From Motilibacter aurantiacus (GTDB taxonomy: Bacteria; Actinomycetota; Actinomycetes; Motilibacterales; Motilibacteraceae), in the NCBI RefSeq assembly GCF_011250645.1, contig NZ_JAANNO010000009.1:62001-126000 (forward strand): 64,000 bases of DNA, given 5' to 3'. Shown here in pieces: positions 25,776 through 33,864 of this stretch; the stretch's first letter is position 1; each line of letters opens with the position of its first letter. Made by a program: the position numbers and the translations under genes. The notes beneath the pieces are model-generated. The model made no database searches, had not been told where the DNA came from, and saw nothing but the letters and a program-made list of their open reading frames with translations.

Positions 25776-26933
25776 TTGACTGCCCCTGACGTCGCGGGCG
25801 GCTCGCCCCGCTCAGACCGGACGACGACCGTCGGCGCCCCGGCCCGGCAGCGCGCTCGCCCGGCCTCCGCCGGGGCCGTGGCGGGGGCGGTCGCGCCCGC
25901 GGCCGTGATCGCGGCAGTCATCGGGCTGGAGCTGGCCACGAGCTCGAAGGCGGTCGTGCTCGCCCTCGTCGTCGTCGCGCCCCTGCTGGCGTCCAGCCTG
26001 GTCGGCCCCGTCTCCACGCTGGCGTACGCCGTCGCCTCCCTCGGCGTCGGGGCCGCGCTGGGCGCGTGGTCCCACCAGTACACGGACGGCCGCCTGGGCG
26101 ACCAGATCACCCGCCTGGCGACCATCCTGGTCGGCGGCGCGCTCGCCGTCGGCGCGGCGCGCGCCCGCGTCCGCCGTGAGGCCCGGCTCGCCCGCGTGCT
26201 GCGCATCGCCGCCGTCGCCCAGCAGACGATCCTGCCCCCGGTCCCCGAGCGGCTGGGGCCGCTGCGACTGGCCGCCTCGTACGACAGCGCCCAGGAGGAG
26301 GCCTCCATCGGTGGCGACGTGTACGCCGCGGTGGACACGCCGCACGGGCAACGGCTGCTCATCGCGGACGTGCGCGGTCATGGGCTGGACGCCGTCCGGC
26401 TGGCCTCGACCGTCCTCGGGGCGTTCCGGGAGCGCGCCGACGAGCGGGCAAGCCTCACCGAGCTCGCCACGGACCTGGACCGCGCGGTGTCGCGGGCAGC
26501 GGACGCGGAGGACTTCGTGACCGCCGTCCTGCTCCAGGTGTCCGGCGCCGAGCTGCAGGTCGCCAACGCCGGTCATCCGGACCCGCTGCTCCTGCGGGAC
26601 GGCGTGGCCGTGCCGCTCCCCCCGTCCGGGCCCACGCCCCCGCTGGGCATCGGCGCGCGCCCGCGCCCGGTGCGCGTCCGGCTCGAGGAGGGCGACCGGC
26701 TGCTGCTCCACACCGACGGGGTGACGGAGGCGCGCAGGCCCTCCGACGCCGCGTTCTTCCCCCTCTCGCGGCTGGTCGCCCCCTGCCTCGGCAGCGGGAC
26801 GCTGGAGCAGGGCCTGGCCGGCCTGCGCGCGGCCCTGATCGAGTGGGCGGGCGGGTCCCTCAGCGACGACGTGACCCTGCTGGCGGTCGAGTTCACCGGC
26901 GACGCGAGCCGGCGGGCGAGCGACGGCCCCTGA
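25776..26933 (+). CDS. Membrane-bound SpoIIE-type PP2C phosphatase
   Basis: The only upstream start in this frame is the TTG at 25776, giving 385 residues; it is 95 bases after the RsbW-like gene. Three or four hydrophobic segments (about residues 30-130) are followed by a short coiled linker and a PP2C domain with GGDVYAAVD, IADVRGHGLDA, LLHTDGVTEAR and LSDDVTLLAV. The short membrane sensor without GAF/PAS domains differs from the other two phosphatases of the block. A partner-switching role is inferred. Confidence 0.88.
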   Translation: MTAPDVAGGSPRSDRTTTVGAPARQRARPASAGAVAGAVAPAAVIAAVIGLELATSSKAVVLALVVVAPLLASSLVGPVSTLAYAVASLGVGAALGAWSHQYTDGRLGDQITRLATILVGGALAVGAARARVRREARLARVLRIAAVAQQTILPPVPERLGPLRLAASYDSAQEEASIGGDVYAAVDTPHGQRLLIADVRGHGLDAVRLASTVLGAFRERADERASLTELATDLDRAVSRAADAEDFVTAVLLQVSGAELQVANAGHPDPLLLRDGVAVPLPPSGPTPPLGIGARPRPVRVRLEEGDRLLLHTDGVTEARRPSDAAFFPLSRLVAPCLGSGTLEQGLAGLRAALIEWAGGSLSDDVTLLAVEFTGDASRRASDGP

Positions 26934-26973
26934 CCCGTGCGAGGGCCGCGCCCGCCCACGCCTGCACGTAATG

Positions 26974-26997
26974 CGACAACTGGTGACAACCGCTTGC
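26974..26997 (+). promoter_or_regulatory. LacI-type operator B, upstream of the larE-larB-larC-lacI operon
   Basis: Within this 24-bp element a half-site CGACAAC stands exactly 10 bp before a palindrome TGACAA-CCGC-TTGCCA (26984-26999). The same half-site-plus-palindrome layout occurs at 32376-32399 (18 of 24 positions equal) and, on the minus strand, at 44855-44878 (19 of 24). It ends 88 bases before the larE start. The CG-centred palindrome is typical of LacI-family sites, and a LacI protein is the last gene of this operon. Confidence 0.65.
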
Positions 26998-27085
26998 CAT
27001 CGTCAGGTGACGGCGTGGTTGCATCCGTGTGAACGGCAGGTCGAGGCGCGAGGGACCCGGCAGCGATGGGCGGAAGGCGGGGCGG

Positions 27086-27937
27086 ATGCAGCTCACCACC
27101 TTGGCGAGGGCCGAGCGGGCCGCCGCCGACAGGGTCGTCGACGCCTTGCGCGGCCAGGGCCGGGTCGGGGTGGCGTTCTCCGGCGGGGTGGACTCCTCGG
27201 TGCTCCTGGCCCTGGCTGCCGCGGCGGTCGGCGGCGACAACGTCCTCGCCGTGCTGGGGGTGTCGCCCAGCCTGGCGAGCAGGGAGCGGGCCGCTGCCCA
27301 CCGGGTGGCCGAGCACATCGGGGCCCCCCTCCTCGAGCTGGAGACGTCCGAGGCCGGCCTGGAGGCCTACCGGCGCAACGCGCCCGACCGGTGCTTCCAC
27401 TGCAAGAACGAGCTGTTCGCGGCCATCGACGACGACGTCGTGCGGCAGCACGGGCTGACCGCCGTCGCGTACGGGGAGAACGCGGACGACGCGCGGCGCC
27501 CGGACCGCCCGGGGGCGCGCGCCGCGGCCGCCCACCGCGTCCTCCGGCCCCTCGCGGACGCCGGGATGGGCAAGTCGACCGTACGCGCCATCGCCCGGGC
27601 CCTCGCCCTTCCGTGCGCCGACAAGCCCGCGGCCCCCTGCCTGGCGTCACGGATCCCGCACTTCAGCGAGGTCACCCCCGAGAAGCTACGCCAGGTCGAG
27701 GATGCCGAGGCAGGTTTGGCAGAACTCGGGTTCGCCGAACTCCGCGTCCGCCATCACGGAGCGGTCGCGCGGGTCGAGTTGCTCCCCGAGGACCTGTCGA
27801 GGGCGGCTGCGGAGCCGATGCGCACGCAGATCGTCCGGACGGTGCGCGCCGCCGGCTTCGACTTCGTGGCCGTCGACCTCGCCGGGATCCAGTCCGGCGC
27901 CTTCACCCTCCCGCTGGTGGAGGCGCGGCATGGCTGA
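27086..27937 (+). CDS. larE: LarE, sulfur insertase for nickel-pincer cofactor (copy 2)
   Basis: This 283-residue PP-loop protein has the P-loop SGGVDS at 32-37 and the LarE-specific NAPDRCFHCKNELF, YGENADD and PAAPCLASRIPH segments. Cys103, Cys106 and Cys185 repeat the three-cysteine pattern of the first LarE. It opens a tight operon: larB starts inside its last codons (8-base overlap). A purine-rich GGAAGGCGGGGCGG precedes the ATG. It is clearly paralogous to, not a copy of, the larE at 6.3-7.2 kb, so the two loci were acquired or diverged long ago. Confidence 0.94.
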   Translation: MQLTTLARAERAAADRVVDALRGQGRVGVAFSGGVDSSVLLALAAAAVGGDNVLAVLGVSPSLASRERAAAHRVAEHIGAPLLELETSEAGLEAYRRNAPDRCFHCKNELFAAIDDDVVRQHGLTAVAYGENADDARRPDRPGARAAAAHRVLRPLADAGMGKSTVRAIARALALPCADKPAAPCLASRIPHFSEVTPEKLRQVEDAEAGLAELGFAELRVRHHGAVARVELLPEDLSRAAAEPMRTQIVRTVRAAGFDFVAVDLAGIQSGAFTLPLVEARHG

Positions 27938-28607
27938 GCTCGCGGCCACGGCCGCTCCGCTGTCGGCCTTCGCCGACCTGGACTACGACCGCGCCCGGCG
28001 CAGGGGCTATGCCGAAGCGGTCTTCTGTGAAGGCAAGACGCCGGAGCAGGTGCGGGCCATCGCCGCGGCCCTGCGGGAGCGCGAGGTGCCGACCTTGTTC
28101 ACCCGGGCGAGCGAGGGCCACGCCCGCGCCGTCCGACAGGAGCTCCCGGACGCGGCCCACGACCCGGAGGCCCGGCTGCTCGCATGGCCGTCCGAGCCCC
28201 CGGAGCCGTCGGGCGGCCTGGTGGTGGTCGTGGCCGCCGGCACGTCGGACCTGCCCGTCGCGCGAGAGGCCGTGCTCACCGCCCTGCACCTGGGCCGGCA
28301 GTGCGAGCTGGTCGTCGACGTGGGGGTGGCGGGGCTGCACCGGGTGCTCGCGCGCCTGGAGCTCCTGCGCCGCGCCAGGGTCGTCGTGGTGGTCGCGGGC
28401 ATGGACGGCGCCCTCCCTGCCGTGGTCGCCGGCCTGGTGAGCGCCCCCGTCGTCGCAGTCCCCACCTCGGTCGGGTACGGCGCCGCCTTCGGCGGGCTCG
28501 CCCCCCTGCTCGCCATGCTGAACGCCTGCGCTCCCGGTGTCGCCGTCGTGAACATCGACAACGGGTACGGCGCCGGCCACCTAGCCGCGCAGATCGCGCA
28601 GGCATGA
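27930..28607 (+). CDS. larB: LarB, nickel-pincer cofactor carboxylase/hydrolase (copy 2)
   Basis: The 225-residue protein carries the LarB core: DYDRARRRGYAEAVFCEGKTPEQV, AAGTSDLPVA, VDVGVAGLHR, AGMDGALPAVVAGL, PTSVGYGAAFGG and VNIDNGYGAGH. It supplies the dicarboxylated pyridinium nucleotide used by LarE. Translation is coupled both ways: the start overlaps larE, and the stop overlaps the larC start (ATGA). It differs widely from the LarB at 7.2-7.9 kb outside the motifs. Confidence 0.95.
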   Translation: MAELAATAAPLSAFADLDYDRARRRGYAEAVFCEGKTPEQVRAIAAALREREVPTLFTRASEGHARAVRQELPDAAHDPEARLLAWPSEPPEPSGGLVVVVAAGTSDLPVAREAVLTALHLGRQCELVVDVGVAGLHRVLARLELLRRARVVVVVAGMDGALPAVVAGLVSAPVVAVPTSVGYGAAFGGLAPLLAMLNACAPGVAVVNIDNGYGAGHLAAQIAQA

Positions 28608-29788
28608 GCGCGCGGGCCGTCGGCTGGGTCGACGCCTCCTGCGGGGCGAGCGGAGACATGCTGCTCGGCGCCCTGACCGACCTGGGCGCGGTGGACGTCG
28701 GCGACGTCGCCGAGCGGCTGCAGCTGGCCGTCTCGGTGGAGACCGAGCCGGTCCTGCGCGCAGGCATCGGCGCCACCGCGGTACGCCTCCGGCCGGCTCA
28801 CGAGCAGCCCAGCCGCACCTGGAGGGACATCCGCACGCTGCTCGAGACGCTCCCGCTCCCGGAGGCGGTGGGCCGGCGCGCGCTGTCCACCTTCGCCCGG
28901 CTCGCGGCGGCCGAGGGCGCGGTGCACCGGGTGGCGCCCGAGGACGTGCACTTCCACGAGGTGGGGGCCGTGGACTCGTTGATGGACGTGGTGGGAGCGT
29001 GCTGGGGCCTCGCCGCCCTGCGCCTCGACACGCTGCACTGCACGCCACTCGCGCTCGGCGCCGGCACCGTACGCACCGCCCACGGCGTCCTGCCGGTGCC
29101 CGGCCCGGCGGTCGTGCGCGTCCTGGCCGACGCGGCGGTGCCGGCGCACGGCGGGCCGGTGCCCGTCGAGCTGTGCACCCCGACGGGTGCTGCCCTGCTC
29201 GCGGAGCACGTGGACGTCTGGGGGCCCATGCCGGCGCTCGTGCTCGACCGCGTCGGCACCGGCGCGGGCTCGCGCTCCTTGCCCGACCGCCCGAACGTGC
29301 TGCGCGTGCTCGTCGGGGCCGCCGCGGCCGCCGCGGCCGACGCGGCGAGCGAGCGCGAGATCCTGATGGAGACCAACGTCGACGACCTCGACCCCCGGCT
29401 CTGGCCGGCGGTGCTCCGCCGGCTGATGGACGCGGGGGCTCGGGACGCGTGGCTGACGCCGATCCTCATGAAGAAGGGGCGCCCCGCCCACACGTTGAGC
29501 GTGCTGGCCGGCGCGGCCGATGCCCACGCGCTTCGCGAGCTCGTCTTCCGCGAGACCTCTGCTCTCGGCGTGCGCGAGCGGGCGGTTGCCAAGCACGCGC
29601 TGGAGCGCAGCTTCCGGACCGTCGAGGTCGACGGAGCGGTGGTCCGGGTCAAGGTCGGGCTCCTACACGGACAGGTGGTCAACGTGCAGCCGGAGTACGA
29701 GGACGTGGCAGCCGCCGGCGCCGCGCTCGGTCGCTCGGAGAAGTCGGTTCTCGCGGCGGCGATCGCGGCCGCGGAAGCGGCCCGATGA
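28604..29788 (+). CDS. larC: LarC, nickel insertase for the pincer cofactor (single ORF)
   Basis: This is a 394-residue CTP-dependent cyclometallase that installs nickel in the pincer nucleotide. The LarC signature begins with WVDASCGASGDMLLGAL; further motifs are HRVAPEDVHFHEVGAVDS (His-rich), TPTGAALL, METNVDDLDPRLW and TPILMKKGRPAH. In Lactobacillus the gene needs a programmed frameshift (larC1/C2), whereas here it is one uninterrupted frame. It is the only larC in the window and must serve both LarA-type enzymes unless another copy exists elsewhere. It overlaps the lacI start by ATGA. Confidence 0.95.
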   Translation: MSARAVGWVDASCGASGDMLLGALTDLGAVDVGDVAERLQLAVSVETEPVLRAGIGATAVRLRPAHEQPSRTWRDIRTLLETLPLPEAVGRRALSTFARLAAAEGAVHRVAPEDVHFHEVGAVDSLMDVVGACWGLAALRLDTLHCTPLALGAGTVRTAHGVLPVPGPAVVRVLADAAVPAHGGPVPVELCTPTGAALLAEHVDVWGPMPALVLDRVGTGAGSRSLPDRPNVLRVLVGAAAAAAADAASEREILMETNVDDLDPRLWPAVLRRLMDAGARDAWLTPILMKKGRPAHTLSVLAGAADAHALRELVFRETSALGVRERAVAKHALERSFRTVEVDGAVVRVKVGLLHGQVVNVQPEYEDVAAAGAALGRSEKSVLAAAIAAAEAAR

Positions 29789-30918
29789 CCACCGGGCCGC
29801 TCCCACGGGCGCGCCAGGTGCCCGACCCGGCCGACCGCATCCGCTACGGCGAGGAGGGCAGGAGCGGGGCAACGCCGACCATCTACGACATCGCCCGCGA
29901 GTGCGGTGTCGCGGCCTCGACCGTCTCGCGCGCCTTCTCCCGGCCGGGGCGCGTCAAGGCGGAGACCGCACAGCGGATCCGGGACACCGCGGAGCGCCTG
30001 GGCTACCGGACGAACCCGCTGGCGAGGGCCCTGCCCACCGGCCGCACGTCGATGATCGGGCTCGTCCTCTCCGACATCACCAACCCGGTCTACTTCGAGG
30101 TCATCCGGGGGGCGCAGTCCGCCGCCGCCGAGGCGGGGTTCACCATGCTGCTGGCCGACACCCAGGAGAGCGGCGAGCTCGAGCGGTCGGCGCTGGAGCA
30201 CTCGCTGCCGGTCGTCGAGGGCATCGTGCTGGGCGGCTCGCGCATGTCCGACTCGGCCATCCGCATGGCCGCGAAGCAACGGCCCATGGTCGTGCTCAAC
30301 CGCCTCGTCGCCGACGTGCCGAGCATCGTGTCCGACAGCGCGCGGGGCATGCGGCGCGCGGCCGAGCACCTGGGCGAGCTGGGCCACGAGAGCATCACGT
30401 ACGTGGCCGGCCCGGAGGCCTCCTGGGCGGACGGCATGCGCTGGCGGGCCCTGCGCGAGGCCGGGACCGAGCTCGAGCTGAAGACGCGCCGTCTGGGGCC
30501 GTACCCGCCGACGCTCAAGGGCGGGATCCGTGCGGCGGAGGACCTGCTCGGCCAGCCGAACACCACCGCGGTGGTGGCCTACAACGACCTGCTCGCGATC
30601 GGCCTGGTCCGCGGCCTGGCCCGGCTCGGCGTGCAGGTGCCCGAGCAGGTCAGCGTGGTGGGCTTCGACAACATCTTCGGCGCGGACTTCTGCAGCCCGG
30701 CGCTGACGACGGTGGCGTCGCCGTTGCGGGCACTGGGAACGGCGGCCGTGCGCGACCTGGTGGCACAGCTCGCCGGCGCCCCGGTGCGGACCGGGCAGGC
30801 GGCTGTCCTGCCGGTCCGCCTCGTGGTCCGGGAGTCGACCGCGGCGCCGCTCACCCGGCGGCGGGGCGCGTCGCGCCTGCGCCGCATGACGGCCCCGGTG
30901 CCGGCGGGCAGCGCCTGA
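29785..30918 (+). CDS. LacI-family transcriptional regulator
   Basis: This 377-residue protein has about 30 extra N-terminal residues, then a LacI helix-turn-helix (TIYDIARECGVAASTVSRAFS), hinge helix (NPLARALPTG) and periplasmic-binding-protein-like effector domain (IGLVLSDITNPVYFEVIRGAQ onwards), ending with a short basic tail. It is the last gene of the larE-larB-larC operon, joined by ATGA. Four shared 24-bp palindrome-containing elements near larE, larA, uxaC and the 44 kb operon are its likely targets. The effector is probably a hexuronate, a hexonate or their derivative. The regulator is probably a repressor of its own operon. Confidence 0.93.
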   Translation: MTTGPLPRARQVPDPADRIRYGEEGRSGATPTIYDIARECGVAASTVSRAFSRPGRVKAETAQRIRDTAERLGYRTNPLARALPTGRTSMIGLVLSDITNPVYFEVIRGAQSAAAEAGFTMLLADTQESGELERSALEHSLPVVEGIVLGGSRMSDSAIRMAAKQRPMVVLNRLVADVPSIVSDSARGMRRAAEHLGELGHESITYVAGPEASWADGMRWRALREAGTELELKTRRLGPYPPTLKGGIRAAEDLLGQPNTTAVVAYNDLLAIGLVRGLARLGVQVPEQVSVVGFDNIFGADFCSPALTTVASPLRALGTAAVRDLVAQLAGAPVRTGQAAVLPVRLVVRESTAAPLTRRRGASRLRRMTAPVPAGSA

Positions 30919-30962
30919 GCCTGCCGCTCACCCGCGGCCGACCGCGTGCGCGTGCGCCGGGG

Positions 30963-32234
30963 CTAGGCGCGGGGGCGCACCCGGAAGAGCACCTCCCCGG
31001 CCTGCGGCACGACGAGGGTGTCGGGATCGGCCTGCCATCCGGCCACGTCCAGAGTCGCCGGGTCGAGGTACTCGAGGCCTGCCGCCCTCGTCGCCTCCTC
31101 GCTGATGCCCGTGGCGAGGGTGACCGTGATCCGGCAGTGCTCGCCGGCCTGCTCGTCGTACGTCCCCTGCCCCCGCAGGTGGGTCGAGTGCGCCAGCACT
31201 CCCCAGTGGTGGTGGCGGTAGCGGTCCCACTGCTTGAGGAAGAAGTCCCGACAGTGGAAGCCGATTTCGGTGATTTCCTTGTGCACCCGGCTGAAGTCCG
31301 TGACGTGCGGAGCGTAGATCACGACCTCCCCGCCGTCGGCCACCGCAGGCTCGACCTTGTACATCCCCTTCGCCGCGGTCCACATGTCGTCGTACCGGTC
31401 CGGCATGAGGGAGAGGACGCGCCGGACGGGGCGGTCGAGGTACCGCACGTGCACCAGGGCCGACACCTCCGCCGCTGCCGCCCACGACTCCTCGGGGGAG
31501 CCGAAGGCGACCGCGTGCAGCGCTCCGGTCCCCGACTGGACGACGACGCTCAGGGCGTACTGCCGGCTGGGGACGAGCGCGGCGGCGTCGTGGATGAGCG
31601 CGCGCACCGGCGTGACGCCGGGAGAGCCGATCATCTCGGCACTGGTGATGAGGGCCCCCAGCCAGTGGGAGAGGTCGATCACCTCCTGACCCGCGACTCC
31701 CGGGAAGAGGTATTTCGCCCCTCCGGAGAAGCCGACGACCTCGTGGGGGAACACCGGCCCCAGGATCAGCGTGACGTCGTTCTCGACGACGGCCCGGTTG
31801 ACGCGGACGTCGACGGCGACGTCGAGCATCCCGCCCGACAGCTCGTTGACCCGCGCGGGGCCGATGGCGCCCAGCGACACGAAGGTCTCCGGGTCCCACC
31901 ACTCGTGGTTCTGCACCGTCATGCCGGGGTAGCGCTCGGCGAGCCCGCCTTCGGGCAGCTGCAGGAGCCGGGCGATCTCCTCCTCGGACATCGGCGCATG
32001 GGTGCCCAGTGCGATCAGCACGGTCATCCGCGCGACGCGCGGGGCGAGCGCCTGGTGCACCGCGTCCAGCAGCGCGGGCAGCGGGCAGCTCCGGGTCCCG
32101 TCGGGCACCAGGACCACGACGCTGCGACCGTCGACGTCCTGCCCGTCCAACTGCCGCCGGACGAATTGCCGCACCTGGCCCGCGGAGAGGATGCCCTGTC
32201 CGTCTCCGAGAATTGCCGCGCTCGAGGCGCTCAT
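30963..32234 (-). CDS. larA: Canonical LarA-family nickel-pincer 2-hydroxyacid racemase/epimerase
   Basis: All catalytic positions of lactate racemase are present in this 423-residue protein: Asp45/Arg48 (PDGTR), His79 (GTHAPM), His164 (FPHEVVGFSGG), Lys174 (AKYLFPG), which would bind the pincer nucleotide, and His190, 16 residues later, as nickel ligand. The 10 and 16 residue spacings equal those of Lactobacillus LarA (174-184-200). GGGAG precedes the ATG. It is divergent from uxaC and shares the control region. Members of this superfamily racemise lactate, malate and phenyllactate or epimerise aldonates such as D-gluconate. Given the neighbours, D-mannonate/D-gluconate 2-epimerase is my preferred reading; lactate racemase is the alternative. 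The symbol names the family, not a proven activity. Confidence 0.9.
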   Translation of the reverse strand: MSASSAAILGDGQGILSAGQVRQFVRRQLDGQDVDGRSVVVLVPDGTRSCPLPALLDAVHQALAPRVARMTVLIALGTHAPMSEEEIARLLQLPEGGLAERYPGMTVQNHEWWDPETFVSLGAIGPARVNELSGGMLDVAVDVRVNRAVVENDVTLILGPVFPHEVVGFSGGAKYLFPGVAGQEVIDLSHWLGALITSAEMIGSPGVTPVRALIHDAAALVPSRQYALSVVVQSGTGALHAVAFGSPEESWAAAAEVSALVHVRYLDRPVRRVLSLMPDRYDDMWTAAKGMYKVEPAVADGGEVVIYAPHVTDFSRVHKEITEIGFHCRDFFLKQWDRYRHHHWGVLAHSTHLRGQGTYDEQAGEHCRITVTLATGISEEATRAAGLEYLDPATLDVAGWQADPDTLVVPQAGEVLFRVRPRA

Positions 32235-32293
32235 GGTCGTCTCCCGTGTGCGATGAGCTTCCGGTTCATGCAGTCATCCGGCAGGGCCCACGC

Positions 32294-32317
32294 ACAACAC
32301 CTTGCCGTGAATTGCCG
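32294..32317 (-). promoter_or_regulatory. LacI-type operator D, facing larA
   Basis: Read on the minus strand, CGGCAATTCA then CGGCAAGGTGTTGT gives a half-site and an imperfect palindrome with the same 10-bp offset as operator A (17 of 24 positions equal). On the plus strand this appears as two TTGCCGTG units 10 bp apart. It lies 59 bases upstream of the larA start, in the larA-uxaC intergenic region. Confidence 0.5.
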
Positions 32318-32375
32318 TGCTTTTTCCGGGGTGCCAGAACTCGCCCGATCGGCGGTGCAGGGTGTCAAGGGCACG

Positions 32376-32399
32376 CGGCAACTGACGGCAAGCGATTGC
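32376..32399 (+). promoter_or_regulatory. LacI-type operator A, facing uxaC
   Basis: CGGCAACTGA is followed 10 bp later by CGGCAAGCGATTGC, in which GCAA-GCGA-TTGC (32388-32399) is a CG-centred palindrome. It ends 31 bases before the uxaC ATG, where a repressor would block initiation. It matches operators B (26974) and C (44855) in 18 of 24 positions. Confidence 0.65.
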
Positions 32400-32430
32400 T
32401 GACGAAGCTGCCGGATTGCAGCATGACGAC

Positions 32431-33864
32431 ATGCTCACCGACACCCGGATGATCAGTGCGCAGCTGGACGTGCACCCGGACAGGCTGCTTCCGGCTGACC
32501 CGGGGACGCGGGAGATCGCCCGGCGCCTCTACCGGGCCGTGGCCGACCTCCCGATCGTGTCGCCGCACGGGCACGTGGACCCGCAGCTGCTCCTCCACGA
32601 CCGCCCGTTCGCCGAGCCGGCGAGCCTCTTCGTCACTCCGGACCACTATGTGACCCGCTTGCTGCACGCGAGCGGCGTACCGCTGGCCGAGCTGGGTGTC
32701 GGCGAGGAAGTGCTCGACGAGAAGGCCTCCCGGACGGCATGGCGGCGCTTCTGCGAGAACTGGCACGTCTTTCGGGGAACGCCGGTCCGCGGCTGGCTCG
32801 AGTCCGAGCTCTTCGAGATCTTCGGGGTGCGGCTGCGGCCGAGCTGGGACACGGCGGACGTGATCTACGACCAGGTCGTCGAGTGCCTGGGGCAGCCCGC
32901 GTTCCGGCCACGCGCCCTGTTCGACCGCTTCGGCATCAGCGTGCTGGCGACGACCGACGACCCCTGCGACGACCTGTCGGCCCACCGGGCGCTTGCGGCG
33001 GACCCGAGCTTCTCCGGACGTGTGCTTCCGACGTTCCGGCCCGATCGGCTCCTCGAGGCGGGCGACCCCGGCTGGGCCGAAGCCGTCGCGCTGCTCGGCG
33101 ACGCGGCCGCGACCTCCACCGGGACGTACGCCGGATGGGTCGCGGCGATGGAGGCCCGCCGCCGGTACTTCATCGACCACGGCGCCACCTCGGCCGACCA
33201 CAGCCACGAGGACGTCGGCACGGAGCCGTTGCCGCCCGAGGACGCCGAACGTGTCTACCAGGCAGCGCTGCGTGGGTCCGCTGACGCGAGGGACACGGCT
33301 GCGCTGCGCCGGCACATGCTGCTGGAGATGGCCCGCATGTCGTGCGAGGACGGCCTGGTGATGACGCTGCACCCGGGGGTACGCCGGGGGCACCACCGTC
33401 CGACCCTCGCGCGCTTCGGGGCCGACACGGGCCATGACATCCCGCTGCACGGCTCCTTCACGGACCCGCTCCGACCGCTCCTGGAGCGGTTCGGCACCCA
33501 TCCCAACCTGCACCTGGTCCTGTTCACCCTGGACGAGACGACGTTCTCCCGCGAGCTCGCGCCGCTGGCCGGCTTCTACCCCTCGGTGTACGTCGGGGCG
33601 CCGTGGTGGTTCCTCGACGCGCCCGACGCCATCCGGCGCTTCCGCTCGGCGGTCACCGAGACGGCGGGGTTCACCCGCACGTCCGGCTTCATCGACGACA
33701 CCCGCGCCTTCTGCTCGATCCCGGCACGGCACGACATGGCCCGCCGTCTCGACAGCGGCTATCTCGCCGGGCTGGTGGCCGAGCACCGGCTCGGCGAGGA
33801 CGAGGCGTACGAGACAGCGGTGGACCTCGTCACGCAACGGCCCCGGCACGTGTTCAAGCTGTGA
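32431..33864 (+). CDS. uxaC: Glucuronate isomerase (uronate isomerase)
   Basis: I chose the ATG at 32431 (477 residues); TTG 32416 and ATG 32449 are alternatives, and none has a strong ribosome site. UxaC converts D-glucuronate to D-fructuronate and D-galacturonate to D-tagaturonate. The amidohydrolase-fold metal site starts with PHGHVDPQLLLHDRPF; further motifs are FGISVLATTDDP, LPTFRPD, TLHPGVRRGHH, YVGAPWWFLD and GFIDDTRAFCSIPARHD, with the length usual for the family. The stop overlaps the next start (GTGA), so isomerase and reductase are made together. The gene is under operator A. Confidence 0.95.
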   Translation: MLTDTRMISAQLDVHPDRLLPADPGTREIARRLYRAVADLPIVSPHGHVDPQLLLHDRPFAEPASLFVTPDHYVTRLLHASGVPLAELGVGEEVLDEKASRTAWRRFCENWHVFRGTPVRGWLESELFEIFGVRLRPSWDTADVIYDQVVECLGQPAFRPRALFDRFGISVLATTDDPCDDLSAHRALAADPSFSGRVLPTFRPDRLLEAGDPGWAEAVALLGDAAATSTGTYAGWVAAMEARRRYFIDHGATSADHSHEDVGTEPLPPEDAERVYQAALRGSADARDTAALRRHMLLEMARMSCEDGLVMTLHPGVRRGHHRPTLARFGADTGHDIPLHGSFTDPLRPLLERFGTHPNLHLVLFTLDETTFSRELAPLAGFYPSVYVGAPWWFLDAPDAIRRFRSAVTETAGFTRTSGFIDDTRAFCSIPARHDMARRLDSGYLAGLVAEHRLGEDEAYETAVDLVTQRPRHVFKL

